64,000 nucleotides of DNA from Vulcanimicrobiota bacterium (GTDB taxonomy: Bacteria; Vulcanimicrobiota; Xenobia; Xenobiales; JADMJV01), in contig JAHBVR010000021.1 in NCBI GenBank assembly GCA_019637395.1, positions 78,667 to 142,666 on the forward strand, written 5' to 3'. The position numbers and the translations under genes were made by a program. The notes under the pieces were generated by a model. The model worked only from the letters and a program-made list of their open reading frames with translations, ran no database searches and was not told the origin of the DNA. This document shows positions 17,899 to 27,518 of the stretch, piece after piece. How positions within the stretch are numbered: the first letter of the stretch is position 1; every line of letters starts with the position of its first letter.

Positions 17899-18452
17899 GA
17901 AACCGGCGGGGCGGATTCAACCTGGTCGAGGCGCTGTTGAGTTTCGCCTTGTTTTTGCTGGTACTCAGTTTGATCGTCCAGGGGGTCAGTCAATTGAGCC
18001 GCATCAGCAAATACTTTGACGCCAAATCCCAGGTTTTCGCCCAGGCCACCAGCCTGCTCAGCCGTATTTCCACCGACTTGCGCGAAGCCAACAGCGTATC
18101 CAGTCCCGCCCTCGGCGACCCGGCCACCTATGCCATGCTGGAGCTGAAGAAAATCGAGCCGTCTCGGTGGCCCGGTTATTATCCGGCCACGCCGCCGACC
18201 CCGTGGGAGCCGCGCGACCCGGCTCTGCAAGAGCAGGTGACTTATACGCTGGCCGGCGATCGGCTGGAGTGCCAGCGGGTGGCGGCCACTTCCCAGCTCG
18301 AGACGGTGGCCACCGGCGTCCAGGGTTTTACCGTCAGGCGGGTGCGCGAATTGTGCATCGAAGTGCGACTTTCTTTCCTGGTCAACGAGCGGCTCACCGT
18401 CTTCACCCGGCTGGTGTGGCTGCCGCAACTGGTGGAGAGAACGCATCCATGA
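17895..18452 (+). CDS. Prepilin-like protein (PilW/GspJ type)
   Basis: A 185-residue pseudopilin. The leader MRNRRGG is followed by FNLVEALLSFALFLLVLSL, so the prepilin peptidase should cut after Gly7, leaving Phe1 and Glu5. The rest is a small globular domain with a PilW/GspJ-like pattern (Thr/Arg-rich middle, LRRVRELCIEV-type strand near the end). It is joined by ATGA overlaps to both the gene before and the gene after, so the three minor pilin genes are translationally coupled. It was assigned by N-terminal signature and position rather than by overall similarity. Confidence 0.85.
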   Translation: MRNRRGGFNLVEALLSFALFLLVLSLIVQGVSQLSRISKYFDAKSQVFAQATSLLSRISTDLREANSVSSPALGDPATYAMLELKKIEPSRWPGYYPATPPTPWEPRDPALQEQVTYTLAGDRLECQRVAATSQLETVATGVQGFTVRRVRELCIEVRLSFLVNERLTVFTRLVWLPQLVERTHP

Positions 18453-18946
18453 GAAAGCGGCGCAGCGCCTTCTTGATCATCACGGTACTGCTGCTATTGG
18501 TCATTTTGCTGGTGTTGTGCGGCGCCTACCTGCGCAGTCAGGTCAATTACTATCGTGGAGCGCGCACCAACGCCTGGAAAGCCGGGGCCCGCCAACTGGC
18601 GCTCTCCGGCCTGGAAGACGTGCGCCTCAAAATGCTCAAGGACAGCGCCTTTCCGCCTACCAACTTGAGTACCACCCGCTTCACCTACGTGGAGAAAGTC
18701 TTTGATGAGACCGGCGGGATTGTGGGTTCTTACCGGGTCACGCTGCGTTCGGACAAAAGCGAAAAGCCGCTCTATATGCTCTACGTGCAGTGCGAGGGCC
18801 GGCTGGGACCGCCCGAGGCCCCGGTCGCCTCCCACACTTTGACCGCCCTTTGCGACCTCAGCGAGAAAGCGCGTGACGCCAGCGGTCTGCCCAATCCACG
18901 CTTCCGCCGCTGGGTTCAATACCGGGACTCAGACTGGCAGTATTGA
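18449..18946 (+). CDS. PilX/GspK-like minor pilin
   Basis: A 165-residue protein with a positively charged N-terminus (MRKRRSA) and a long hydrophobic helix (FLIITVLLLLVILLVLCGAYL), followed by a globular domain. The usual Gly before the cleavage site is Ala, and the +5 Glu is missing, as in GspK- and PilX-type minor pilins. Its ATG overlaps the stop of the previous pilin gene. A typical PilX-like feature is the segment LALSGLEDVRLKML, where the helix leaves the membrane. It probably initiates or tips the pseudopilus with its two coupled neighbours. Confidence 0.78.
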   Translation: MRKRRSAFLIITVLLLLVILLVLCGAYLRSQVNYYRGARTNAWKAGARQLALSGLEDVRLKMLKDSAFPPTNLSTTRFTYVEKVFDETGGIVGSYRVTLRSDKSEKPLYMLYVQCEGRLGPPEAPVASHTLTALCDLSEKARDASGLPNPRFRRWVQYRDSDWQY

Positions 18947-18971
18947 CCTATTCATGATATGTTAACTAAAT

Positions 18972-20927
18972 ATGAACTGGGGTAGGTGGGGAGTGAAAAG
19001 ACGGCGAGGTTTTTCCATCGTCGAGATGATGGTGTCGCTGACTTTGATGTCGCTCTTGCTCGGAGTGGTGGCGGTGAATTTTCATGCCCCCCGGGCTCGC
19101 GCCGACAGCAAAGGAGCAGCCGTAGTGCTGGCTTCGGCCCTGCGCCAGGCCCGCCAGCAGGCTCTCTCGCAAGGACGCACGGTGGCTGTGGCTTTCGCTA
19201 CCGACAATGCTACGCTGGCCCATAGTTCTGGTTTCTACCAGTTGGTGGGGGAGACCAAACCGCAGGTGGCCACGCGCACCTCCTTCACCAATGAATACGG
19301 CGGAGTCAGTATTTTTTGCGGTCAATATAATGGACCGACCTGGACCACCAGCTACCCCAGCACCCTGAGCACCGAGAACTTCAGTTTGGGAACCTGGCTG
19401 CCTCCCTATCCGCAGGATCACATGGTGGCTTTCCTGCCCAACGGCCTGGCCGTTTCCGATCTACCCCTGGGAGATGGAGCATACCGATTGGTGGTGGCCA
19501 AAAGCTTCTCCTATTCTGGTTCTCCAGCCACTTTGTCGGCCGCTCACGAGCCCCGCACCGTTTCCATCCGGCCCACCGGCGAGGTGATCGAGGACAATCA
19601 GGTGCCGGGCTCCACCAGCATCGCTTTTCAGCCGGGTAATCTCCGCGATGGAGCCCCGCTGCCGGCCATCACCTCGGCTGCCAACGCCGCCCCTCAACTG
19701 GTGGCTCCCTATCTCAAGCTCAATCCCGACGTCAATGCCGATATGCTGGCCTCGGTCGCTCCCGCCGGCTCCACGGCCACGGTGCCGCCCAACGGGATGC
19801 TGACCTTTACGGTCTATGCTAAAGATCCCGACGGCGACCAGCTCTGGTGTAAGTGGACCGGCCCGGGTACGTTTTCCTCCGAAGAAGGCGCGCGCATGGT
19901 TTGGAACGAGACCGACAAACGCTGGGTCGGGGAGTGGAGCTGGCGCGTGCCCAAGGGAGCCAGGCCCGATGACACTTACAATTTGACCTGCACCGTGTAT
20001 GACAATCACGGGGGTGTCACTTCGCCGGTGGATGTGGGCCTGTCCATGCCCAGGCCGGCCATTATCAGCGGCCAGTCACTGCTCTGCGCCATGCTCGACG
20101 GAGCCTATCGCTGGAACTGGGACGGTACCGGGGCTCAACGCATCGTACGCCGTGAAGATGTTTTGAACAAGGCCATCACCAAGGCGCGCTGGAGCCCGGA
20201 TTTCAGTTCGGTGGCCATCGTGGCCGGAAACGACGTCTATCTGTGCACTCCGGAGGGGCAGAATCTGCAGTTGCTCTTCTCTTATCCCGCCCCGGTAGAC
20301 GCTCTGTGCTGGGACCGGGACGGTCTCAAACTCTATATCATCACCCAGGATAGACTCCATTCCCTGGTTCCCGATCCTTCTGTTTCTACCGCCGATGTCA
20401 TCCTGTCCCCGGCCCTGGGATTGGATCGCCCCAGCAGTCTCTCGATGCATCCGACCGCCAAGCTCTTGCTCACGTCCGATTATTCCTCGACCAAGATGAT
20501 GACCATCTGGCTGCCCGATCCGGACGGCAATAACTCACCCTTGCAGTTCAGCCGGGTGCCGGAGACCCTGGGCGATGAGATTCATAATCCCATCTTCGAT
20601 CAGAGCGGCAATACGCTCTACTTCCGTTGCCGGGAGCCCGAAGAAAGCGGGCTTTGCTCCATGAAGGCCCAGGCCGTCATTGATGCCAACGCCCGCACCC
20701 TCACCTTCCCGGGCAGTAGTGGGGCGTCTTATATCCTCAACAGTGAGGGCTCCGGCAGCGGTTACACGATTTCTCCCGATGGACTCTACATCGCCGGTGG
20801 ATTACCGGGCGATCGAGTGGCTATCTGCCCCGTAAATGGAACCTCTCTGGCCGATACCATCGACGTCACCGCCGTACCCGCCGACGTGGACCGCAGAGTG
20901 GTCGACATCGACTGGGGTTACTACTAG
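18972..20927 (+). CDS. Giant pseudopilin fused to Ig-like domain and beta-propeller
   Basis: A 651-residue protein. The leader KRRRG is followed by FSIVEMMVSLTLMSLLLG, a clear prepilin signature with Glu at +5, then a GspH-like region with an ALRQARQQALSQGR helix and a beta-rich part to about residue 200. Residues ~250-365 carry a Cadherin/Ig-like pattern (AKDPDGDQLWCKW, TCTVYDNHGGV). The last ~280 residues show four-stranded repeats (ARWSPDFSSVAIVAGNDVYL, ALCWDRDGLKLYII) typical of a TolB/WD40-like propeller. The start could be the ATG at 18972 or a GTG at 18993 that leaves a short, typical leader. It ends 6 bp from the convergent haemagglutinin stop. Confidence 0.82.
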   Translation: MNWGRWGVKRRRGFSIVEMMVSLTLMSLLLGVVAVNFHAPRARADSKGAAVVLASALRQARQQALSQGRTVAVAFATDNATLAHSSGFYQLVGETKPQVATRTSFTNEYGGVSIFCGQYNGPTWTTSYPSTLSTENFSLGTWLPPYPQDHMVAFLPNGLAVSDLPLGDGAYRLVVAKSFSYSGSPATLSAAHEPRTVSIRPTGEVIEDNQVPGSTSIAFQPGNLRDGAPLPAITSAANAAPQLVAPYLKLNPDVNADMLASVAPAGSTATVPPNGMLTFTVYAKDPDGDQLWCKWTGPGTFSSEEGARMVWNETDKRWVGEWSWRVPKGARPDDTYNLTCTVYDNHGGVTSPVDVGLSMPRPAIISGQSLLCAMLDGAYRWNWDGTGAQRIVRREDVLNKAITKARWSPDFSSVAIVAGNDVYLCTPEGQNLQLLFSYPAPVDALCWDRDGLKLYIITQDRLHSLVPDPSVSTADVILSPALGLDRPSSLSMHPTAKLLLTSDYSSTKMMTIWLPDPDGNNSPLQFSRVPETLGDEIHNPIFDQSGNTLYFRCREPEESGLCSMKAQAVIDANARTLTFPGSSGASYILNSEGSGSGYTISPDGLYIAGGLPGDRVAICPVNGTSLADTIDVTAVPADVDRRVVDIDWGYY

Positions 20928-20933
20928 AATTAT

Positions 20934-23900
20934 TTATTCGCGGTCTTCCCAGATGATGAAATTCTCCAGGAGGTGGCGCCAGTAGCGCACCTCCCAGATC
21001 TCTCGTAGTTCCTGATCTACGATGGTGTTGTAGGAGGCGCGGATTTTCTCCTCGGTCTCGTCCTCTGAGAGGCCCAGCAACATGGCTTGCAGATTGGCCA
21101 GTTCGCGGGGATAGACCAGGGGCCGGCCGCCGGGCAGCACCAGCGCCATGGTGGGAGAGAACGGATCGAGATTCCAGGTCTGGTGCAGGGCGTCCTGACG
21201 AGCGGTGAGATGCTCGCGTTCGGTTTCGGAGAGGACACGGCTGAAGCCGCCCAGGTTCCCCAGCGCCAGGTTGGATTGCACCAGGATTTGCGACCGCTGT
21301 TCCGGCGTCAGCGCGTTATTCTGCTGCTGAGCTTCCGGCGCGGTGGCGGGAACCTCCGGGCTCGCGGGAGGGGGCGGCGGAACGGGCGGGAGACCGCGAG
21401 AGTAGAGCACGCCGTCCACATAGATATCGCCGGTCTGGTTCTGGATGGAATTGGGCTGGACATCGGCGTTGCCGAAGTTTCGGAAGCTGGCCGAGGCGTT
21501 GAGAACGGTGTCGTTGCCTGCCGTAACCAGTACATGCAGGTTGGCCGGGTCGATCGTCTCGGGGATGGAGAAGCTGACGTTGTTGGCCGTGTTATTCAGA
21601 TTAAAGGCGCGACTGGCGGTGATGTCGAGCCCGACCAGGGGAGCCGGGTTGGTGGCGGCCACTTCTTCGGTAAGGTTGCCCGGCGTAGTGATGGTGTAGT
21701 TACCGCCGGTGATATTCTGCATGCTCTGGATCGAGATGTTGGCACCGGTGAAGCTGGCATTGGCAGCCGTGTTCAGAGAGACGCTGCCAACTTTGAGGTT
21801 GCGATCGGCGCTGAGAGTGATATTGCCGGCCGGGTTGGCGCTTAGGGCCAGGTTGGTGAGGTCCAGGTCAGTGGTGGAATGGGCCTGGATGCCCTCAGGT
21901 CCAAAGGTGGTCAAGGTGGAGCCCGACGCAAAGACGGTATTGGCAGTGGCCTGGATGGACGCTCCGCGGGCGTCGGCCTGGAGGATGCTCCCGTCCAGGG
22001 CGATACCGCCGACCAGACTGACGTTACCGGTGGAAGTATTGAGTCGGGTGCGACCACCCGGCGTGTTGATGTCGATCTGGTTGTCGCCGCGTAAAACGAT
22101 TCCCCCGTTGCTGGCGCCGATGTTCAGATCGCCTCCGCTAAGATTGGCGTTGAGGTTGCGCTGGGCCGCCAGGGAAAGGCTACCACCGCCCACCAGCACC
22201 GTGCCGCTGGTCACTGGCAAGAAATTCAGGTCGTTCAGAGCCAACATGTCGATCCGCCCCGGGCTTGACTGGCCGATGGCGTTGGTGCGCAAGTTGATAT
22301 CCTGGATTGCCAGAATCTCCTGGTCGCCGTTGAGAGTGAGAGCCTGGCTGGATCCGGTCGTCAGGTCGAGGTCGCGGCCACTGGTGATTCGAACCCCACC
22401 GCTGCCGCCGAGGGTCAGATCGGCCGGGGTTTCTACTCGGATGTCGCGGCCGGATTGCAGATTGGTGGGACCGGTTCCGCCGGTCAGTTGTAAGGAGCCG
22501 GCCGTGGTAGTGACGGTCAGATCGCCTTCCGGCGCGATGCTGCCGGCCCACAGAATCAATTCATCGGCAGCGCTGATCAGCGAGCTCGCACCAGCTTGAA
22601 TTTGCACATCCCGCCCGGCAATGATGACATTCTCGCCGGTCGCCGCCACGTTGATAGCGCCGGGAGCCGTCATGGTGACGTTGCCGTCGGCGGTCAAAGA
22701 CAGGTCGCGTCCGCTGGCGCTGCTCACGTTGAGCTGATTGGCCGAAGTGAAGGCCAGGTCATTGCTTGAAGTAATGTTCAATCCCAGGGTGGAAACATTG
22801 AGGGAGCGACCGGGCAATGACTGCAGGCTGATGTTGCCGCCGCTATCGAGGGTGCTCAGGTTCAATCTGCCGGTGGCGGCCAGCGAATCACCGGTGTAAG
22901 AGACCTGGCGTCCAGCGTTCAGTAGAGTATTGGTCGAGTCGACCGTAAATTGCGACCCGGGGCCGGTAGAGAAACTGGCATCACGGGTGGCATTGACCGT
23001 CAACTGAGAATTGGAACGCAGCACCAGATTGTTCGGCTGGTCGAGCAGAACGTCGCGAGCGGCCCGAATCGTGGTCGGGCCCCCGCTGCTGGCGACCTCC
23101 AGGCTGAAGCCGCTGGTGCGCAGGTCGACGTCGCCGGTGGTGGCATTGACGACGATAGCGCCAGGTGCGTCCAGCAAGGTGCCGCCAGTGGCTCGCGTGG
23201 TCACGCTTTGACCCTGCACCGTCAGACGGTCCCCTCCGCGCAGGCGGAGATCGCCACCGGAAGCGGCGATATTGACGCTGCCGTTGGCTTTCAAGGTGTT
23301 GTTGCCGGTGGAGGTTCCCCAACTGAGAGACCCGGGACTGATGCCGATCAAGTCACCGCCCGAGCTGATGTTCAGCGAGGAGGTGTTGATGAGGTTGTTT
23401 TGGCCTGCCGGAGCCTGGATCAGGACGTTGCCGGTGGTGGTCTGAATGTTGACGTCGCCGTTCTCGATGCGGTCCTGCGTCAGGGTCACATTGCGACCCG
23501 CGGTCAGCAAAGACGGTCCGCCGTTGAGATGGAGATTGTGACCGGCCGTGGTAGTGGTAGTGAGATCCAGGCCCGCGCTGAGGGTGGTAGTAGCGCTGGT
23601 GGCGCTGCTAAAGAGCAGGTTGGAGTCGGCCGCGGCGGTGACGTTATCACTGGCGGTCACCTGCACGCTTCCATTGGTACTGCGGACCTGCAGCACAGAA
23701 TTGGCACCGTCGGCCCGCAGGTTGACGTTGCCGGCCGTGGCGGTGATGCGATTGCCGGTCACGCCGTTGGAATCCAGGCTGCCGGCGCTGGTGGTCAGGG
23801 TGACGTTCTTTCCCTGAAAGTCGATGGCTCCGCCCGCGGAGATGACGCTGCCGGCCCCGTTGGTAAGCGTCAGGTTGTTGCCGGCCGCCAGGCGCAGATC

Positions 23901-26849
23901 GCCGGTCCGGGCCGTGAGCGTGGAGCCGGCCGCACCGGTAACGACCAGATCGTGAGTGGCGCTGGCGTCCACCTGGTCGAATTCGAAGCGCAAGCCGGTC
24001 AGCGGTTTGCTTTCGACCCGGAGATCATTGCCGGCGGTCAAGGAGAGGACAGAGGCAGGACCGGAATTGCCGATAAAGTTGGTGCCGCTGAGAACCAGGT
24101 TGTGGCCCGCCCGCAGGCTCTGGCTGGGACCGCGCAGAGTGATGGTTTGGCCGCCTCCCGTCTCGAGCAGCAGATCGCGGGTAGCGTTGATTCCCACCGT
24201 TCCCGCCGTCAAGCCGCCCTGGATGGCCATATTGCTGGGGGCAGTCAACTGGATGTCGCGCTCCGAGGTTAGATTGACGCTACCGTTCGAATCGCTGGCC
24301 TGCAGGACCACATCCCCGCCGGTGGCGCGCAGGACCAGATCTTCGCTGCTGTTGGTGGTCGTGATGTTGACCGCGCCAGCAGAGTTGAAGCTCTGGGTGG
24401 ATCCGGTGGTGGAGTTGAGCCCGCCGGCGGTCCAGGTGATTTTGCCACCATTGGCCTGGTAGGCTGCTCCGCCCTCGACATCGACTCTCAGGTTGCGCCC
24501 GGCGCTCAGGGTCTGATCTCCATTGGTGGTGATAAAGAAATTGCCACCGATGTTAGTGTCGACGAGCAGATCGCGGGTGGCCGCGATGCTCAGGGAGGGA
24601 ATGGGGCTGACGCCGAACCCGCCGGGGGAAGAAAGCAGTACATCCCGCCCCGCTGTCATGGATAGAGGTCCGAGGACGCCTTCGGAAATGCCCGGCGTAT
24701 GAAGGCTCAGGTCATTGCCCGCCTGCAAATTAATGGAAGTCCCATCGAATTGAATCGAGTTGGCGGGTCCAGATTGCAAGGCGATGTCGTTGGTCGAAGT
24801 GACCAGGGTGGCGCCGGTCGAGCCGATCTGCAGGTTGTTGGCGGCGCTATCGGTGATATTGCCGCCGCTGCTGCGCAGGGTCGTGTCTCCGTTGGTGGCC
24901 AGAAAGACATTGGTTCCGCCGGCCTGGGCGGTGATATTGCCGTTAGTGCTGATGACGTTGACGGCGGTTCGGCCTTCCACGCGCAGATTACCGCCGCTAG
25001 TGTTCAAGCTCACTTCGCGACCGCTCAGGAGCGTCCGGCCGGTCTGACTGGTCAGGCCTAACGAACTTTCGTTCATGGTCAGGTTGCGGGTCGCCTTCAA
25101 CTCCAGGTCGCCAAGGCTGGTGATACTATGAGCGTTATCGTGGCTGGAGAGAATGTCGCGGCCGGCGCTAACGTTCAGCCCGCCCACGTTCATTTGAGTG
25201 CTGCCGGCCGGAAAGGCCTGCAGGTTGACGTCGTTGCCTGCCTCCATGTGGACCACGCTGGCCATACCGGGTTGGTTCCAATTGGTGACCTGGACGGTGA
25301 TGTCGCGCCCGGCGGTGAGACTGGTCAGTGTGGCGGTTTCGCTGAAAGTGAACGGGTTGCCGGTGCGGACGGTGAGGTCCCGACCGGCGTCCAGGGTGAT
25401 GGCGTCGGTGGCCTGAAATTCGATGTTGCCGTTACCGTTAGCCTGAATCAGCAAGTCCCCGTTCTGAGCCGAGAAGTCGAGCGCTCCGTCGCGGGCCAGC
25501 ATGCGGATGCTGCCAGGCGTGTTGACGGTGATATCCTGGCCGGCGCGCAAGATAAGCTCGGCCACCTCGATGGTGCCGTCGTGGGTCAGATTGATGTCGT
25601 TGCCGGCGTTCAGCGTGAGGTGCGTGCTCAGGCCGGTAAAGCCATTGCCGGCGTAGTTAATGTCGTTATTGGCCATCAGCACCAGGTTGGTGGCGGCGAT
25701 AATGGCGCCGGTGCTGACCGTGCCATCGCCATTGGACGGCAGGCTGCCCAGCATCATGTCGTAAGTACCGCTGTTGGGGGGTCCATCGACGATGTCGATG
25801 TTGTCCGGGTCGAGCAGCAGGGTGCCGTTGCCTACGTTGACCGGGCCCTGCAGATAGAGGCGGTGCCCACTGATCTCGGCGAACCCGTTGGTGGCGTTGA
25901 CAGCCCCCAGGCTCAGCGTGGTACCGTCGGAGAGAAGGCGGGCGTCTCCCCCGTTATTGGCACTGACCAGACCGCTGCCGGTGTGCACCGTCGCCTGACT
26001 GGAGTCCAGCCGCACCGTGCCACCGTCGGCGCGTATGGTGCCGCTGTTGAGCAGCAGGCCCTCGGCACCGTGGGCCAGCGTCTGGCCGTTGCCCTGAGAT
26101 TCAAAGCTGCCCGCTTCGATCAGTCCCGGATTGTTGACCACCTGGCCGAGAATCTGCGACATCTGGCCGGGCTGCAGCAGCACCGTGCCGCCCTGGCCCC
26201 CGCCGGTGAACTGAGGGTTGAATCCGTCCGGCACGGCGAATTGGATCTGGCCCCGCCCGTCGACTGAGAAAGTGGCCTGGGTGGTGGCGCCCAGGTTGAC
26301 ATGGCCGGTCTGAGCCACGATCAAGCCTTGATTGTCGAGGAGCGGCGAGACCAGCACCACGAAGCCGCCGTCGGCCACGCGAATTTCGCCCTGGTTGGTG
26401 ATGGCCGCCAGGGGCAGGCTGCGGTCCTGGGTCAGGCGGTAGGTTCCCGAAAGAAAATCGTCATCGCTCATTTTCAGAGTGGAGGCGGTGAAACTGCCCA
26501 CATCGACGATGGAATTCGGACCAAAAAGAATTCCGTTGGGATTGAGCAAAAAGACGCGGCCGTTGGCCTGCAGGGTACCCTGGATCAGCGAAGGGTCGAC
26601 GCCGGTGACGCGATTGAGAATGGCCGCCTGGGTGCCGGGCTGCAGAAAGCGCACCGTTTCTCCCAGACCAATATTGAATTGATTCCAATTGAGAATGGCC
26701 TGGGGAGAGGACTGCAAGATTTGCAGGAAATTCGGATTGAGGCTCTGGATTTGCACCTGGCCGTGCACGGTGGTGGGGTCGGTCGGCAAAGCCCAACCGC
26801 CGGCGGACAAACCCAAACCAATGACGTAGGCTAAAATTGTACGGTGCAC
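20934..26849 (-). CDS. Filamentous haemagglutinin-type exoprotein (TpsA-like)
   Basis: A ~1971-residue secreted protein of the two-partner secretion type. A signal-like N-terminus (VHRTILAYVIGLGLSAGG) leads into the TPS domain, with NWNQFNIGLGETVRFLQPG, AILNRVTGVDPSLIQG and FLLNPNGILFGPNS as the hallmarks. From about residue 330 it is a long beta-helix of short imperfect repeats (TAGRDLTVRT, QAGNDLSLHT types). The C-terminus has a proline-rich hinge (LPPVPPPPPASPEVP) and a ~130-residue helical tail. I chose the GTG at 26849, with GGGAGGG upstream; the frame is open to 27077. No TpsB transporter gene is in the window. Confidence 0.88.
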   Translation of the reverse strand: MHRTILAYVIGLGLSAGGWALPTDPTTVHGQVQIQSLNPNFLQILQSSPQAILNWNQFNIGLGETVRFLQPGTQAAILNRVTGVDPSLIQGTLQANGRVFLLNPNGILFGPNSIVDVGSFTASTLKMSDDDFLSGTYRLTQDRSLPLAAITNQGEIRVADGGFVVLVSPLLDNQGLIVAQTGHVNLGATTQATFSVDGRGQIQFAVPDGFNPQFTGGGQGGTVLLQPGQMSQILGQVVNNPGLIEAGSFESQGNGQTLAHGAEGLLLNSGTIRADGGTVRLDSSQATVHTGSGLVSANNGGDARLLSDGTTLSLGAVNATNGFAEISGHRLYLQGPVNVGNGTLLLDPDNIDIVDGPPNSGTYDMMLGSLPSNGDGTVSTGAIIAATNLVLMANNDINYAGNGFTGLSTHLTLNAGNDINLTHDGTIEVAELILRAGQDITVNTPGSIRMLARDGALDFSAQNGDLLIQANGNGNIEFQATDAITLDAGRDLTVRTGNPFTFSETATLTSLTAGRDITVQVTNWNQPGMASVVHMEAGNDVNLQAFPAGSTQMNVGGLNVSAGRDILSSHDNAHSITSLGDLELKATRNLTMNESSLGLTSQTGRTLLSGREVSLNTSGGNLRVEGRTAVNVISTNGNITAQAGGTNVFLATNGDTTLRSSGGNITDSAANNLQIGSTGATLVTSTNDIALQSGPANSIQFDGTSINLQAGNDLSLHTPGISEGVLGPLSMTAGRDVLLSSPGGFGVSPIPSLSIAATRDLLVDTNIGGNFFITTNGDQTLSAGRNLRVDVEGGAAYQANGGKITWTAGGLNSTTGSTQSFNSAGAVNITTTNSSEDLVLRATGGDVVLQASDSNGSVNLTSERDIQLTAPSNMAIQGGLTAGTVGINATRDLLLETGGGQTITLRGPSQSLRAGHNLVLSGTNFIGNSGPASVLSLTAGNDLRVESKPLTGLRFEFDQVDASATHDLVVTGAAGSTLTARTGDLRLAAGNNLTLTNGAGSVISAGGAIDFQGKNVTLTTSAGSLDSNGVTGNRITATAGNVNLRADGANSVLQVRSTNGSVQVTASDNVTAAADSNLLFSSATSATTTLSAGLDLTTTTTAGHNLHLNGGPSLLTAGRNVTLTQDRIENGDVNIQTTTGNVLIQAPAGQNNLINTSSLNISSGGDLIGISPGSLSWGTSTGNNTLKANGSVNIAASGGDLRLRGGDRLTVQGQSVTTRATGGTLLDAPGAIVVNATTGDVDLRTSGFSLEVASSGGPTTIRAARDVLLDQPNNLVLRSNSQLTVNATRDASFSTGPGSQFTVDSTNTLLNAGRQVSYTGDSLAATGRLNLSTLDSGGNISLQSLPGRSLNVSTLGLNITSSNDLAFTSANQLNVSSASGRDLSLTADGNVTMTAPGAINVAATGENVIIAGRDVQIQAGASSLISAADELILWAGSIAPEGDLTVTTTAGSLQLTGGTGPTNLQSGRDIRVETPADLTLGGSGGVRITSGRDLDLTTGSSQALTLNGDQEILAIQDINLRTNAIGQSSPGRIDMLALNDLNFLPVTSGTVLVGGGSLSLAAQRNLNANLSGGDLNIGASNGGIVLRGDNQIDINTPGGRTRLNTSTGNVSLVGGIALDGSILQADARGASIQATANTVFASGSTLTTFGPEGIQAHSTTDLDLTNLALSANPAGNITLSADRNLKVGSVSLNTAANASFTGANISIQSMQNITGGNYTITTPGNLTEEVAATNPAPLVGLDITASRAFNLNNTANNVSFSIPETIDPANLHVLVTAGNDTVLNASASFRNFGNADVQPNSIQNQTGDIYVDGVLYSRGLPPVPPPPPASPEVPATAPEAQQQNNALTPEQRSQILVQSNLALGNLGGFSRVLSETEREHLTARQDALHQTWNLDPFSPTMALVLPGGRPLVYPRELANLQAMLLGLSEDETEEKIRASYNTIVDQELREIWEVRYWRHLLENFIIWEDRE

Positions 26850-26936
26850 AGCAATCCCTCCCTGCCATGCGCCTTGGCCCTTTCCTGCTGAGATCCTGCG
26901 GGAACGGCAGCAAGTCTGTGGAAGTGGCTCCATGGA

Positions 26937-27515
26937 ATGCCTCGCTTTCGCTTTGCGGTCAAGGATGAATGGGGCCGGAGAAAAACCGGCGGAATGGATG
27001 CGCCTGATCTGGAGGGAGCACGTAAACGCCTGCTGCAGGGCGGGTTCGAGGTGGTCTCCTTGGTGGAAGAGGGCCAACCCCTACGCCAAGAGGAATTGGC
27101 CGTTCCTCGTAAACCGCCTTCGAAATTGCTGGCTTACACGGGCATGGCGCTCTTTGCTCTGGGTGGGATGGTAGCTTTGGCCAGCTGGTTGCGGCGGCCT
27201 GCTGTAAAGATTGCCCCACCCCAGCCGCTGAAGCTGGTCTTCCAAGGGCGCGCCAGCGGTGCTTGTCAGCGAGTGGTTTTAGACTTGCCGGAGTTACCCT
27301 ATCATCAGGAAGCCGTCCTGAAGGATGGCCGCTATCGGCTGGAAGTTCAACTTAAGGTGCAGCAGAAACCGACTTACGCCTGGGTGCAGGTCATCGGCGC
27401 CACCGCCGGTAAAGCCCTCCCGCTGGACGCCGAGAGCCGTGAACTGCCCTCCCGGAAAATGCTGGCGCTCCAACCCGGGCACACGGAATATTCGGTGAAT
27501 GACTTAAAATATTGA
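26937..27515 (+). CDS. Membrane protein with GspF-arm-like N-terminus
   Basis: A 192-residue protein. Residues 1-45 follow the pattern of the cytoplasmic N-terminal arm of PilC/GspF (an aromatic/basic strand RFRFAVKDEWGRRKTGGM, then DLEGARKRLLQGGFEVVSL). A membrane helix follows at about 66-86 (LAYTGMALFALGGMVALAS). The rest is a ~100-residue extracytoplasmic domain of unknown type. It is transcribed away from the haemagglutinin gene with 87 bp between starts. Its arm may be the piece missing from the PilC-like protein at 15827-16918, but a partner role is inference. Confidence 0.75.
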   Translation: MPRFRFAVKDEWGRRKTGGMDAPDLEGARKRLLQGGFEVVSLVEEGQPLRQEELAVPRKPPSKLLAYTGMALFALGGMVALASWLRRPAVKIAPPQPLKLVFQGRASGACQRVVLDLPELPYHQEAVLKDGRYRLEVQLKVQQKPTYAWVQVIGATAGKALPLDAESRELPSRKMLALQPGHTEYSVNDLKY

Positions 27516-27518
27516 ACC

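Noticed and set aside
20940..26830. Long plus-strand ORFs (252 to 440 residues) opposite the haemagglutinin.
   Set aside because: They are antisense shadows of a repeat-rich gene; they have low-complexity Gly/Ala/Val/Gln translations and no homology signal or ribosome sites.
26850..26936. A c-di-GMP riboswitch before the haemagglutinin start.
   Set aside because: The conserved GGGCAAA and CAAAGCC elements are absent.
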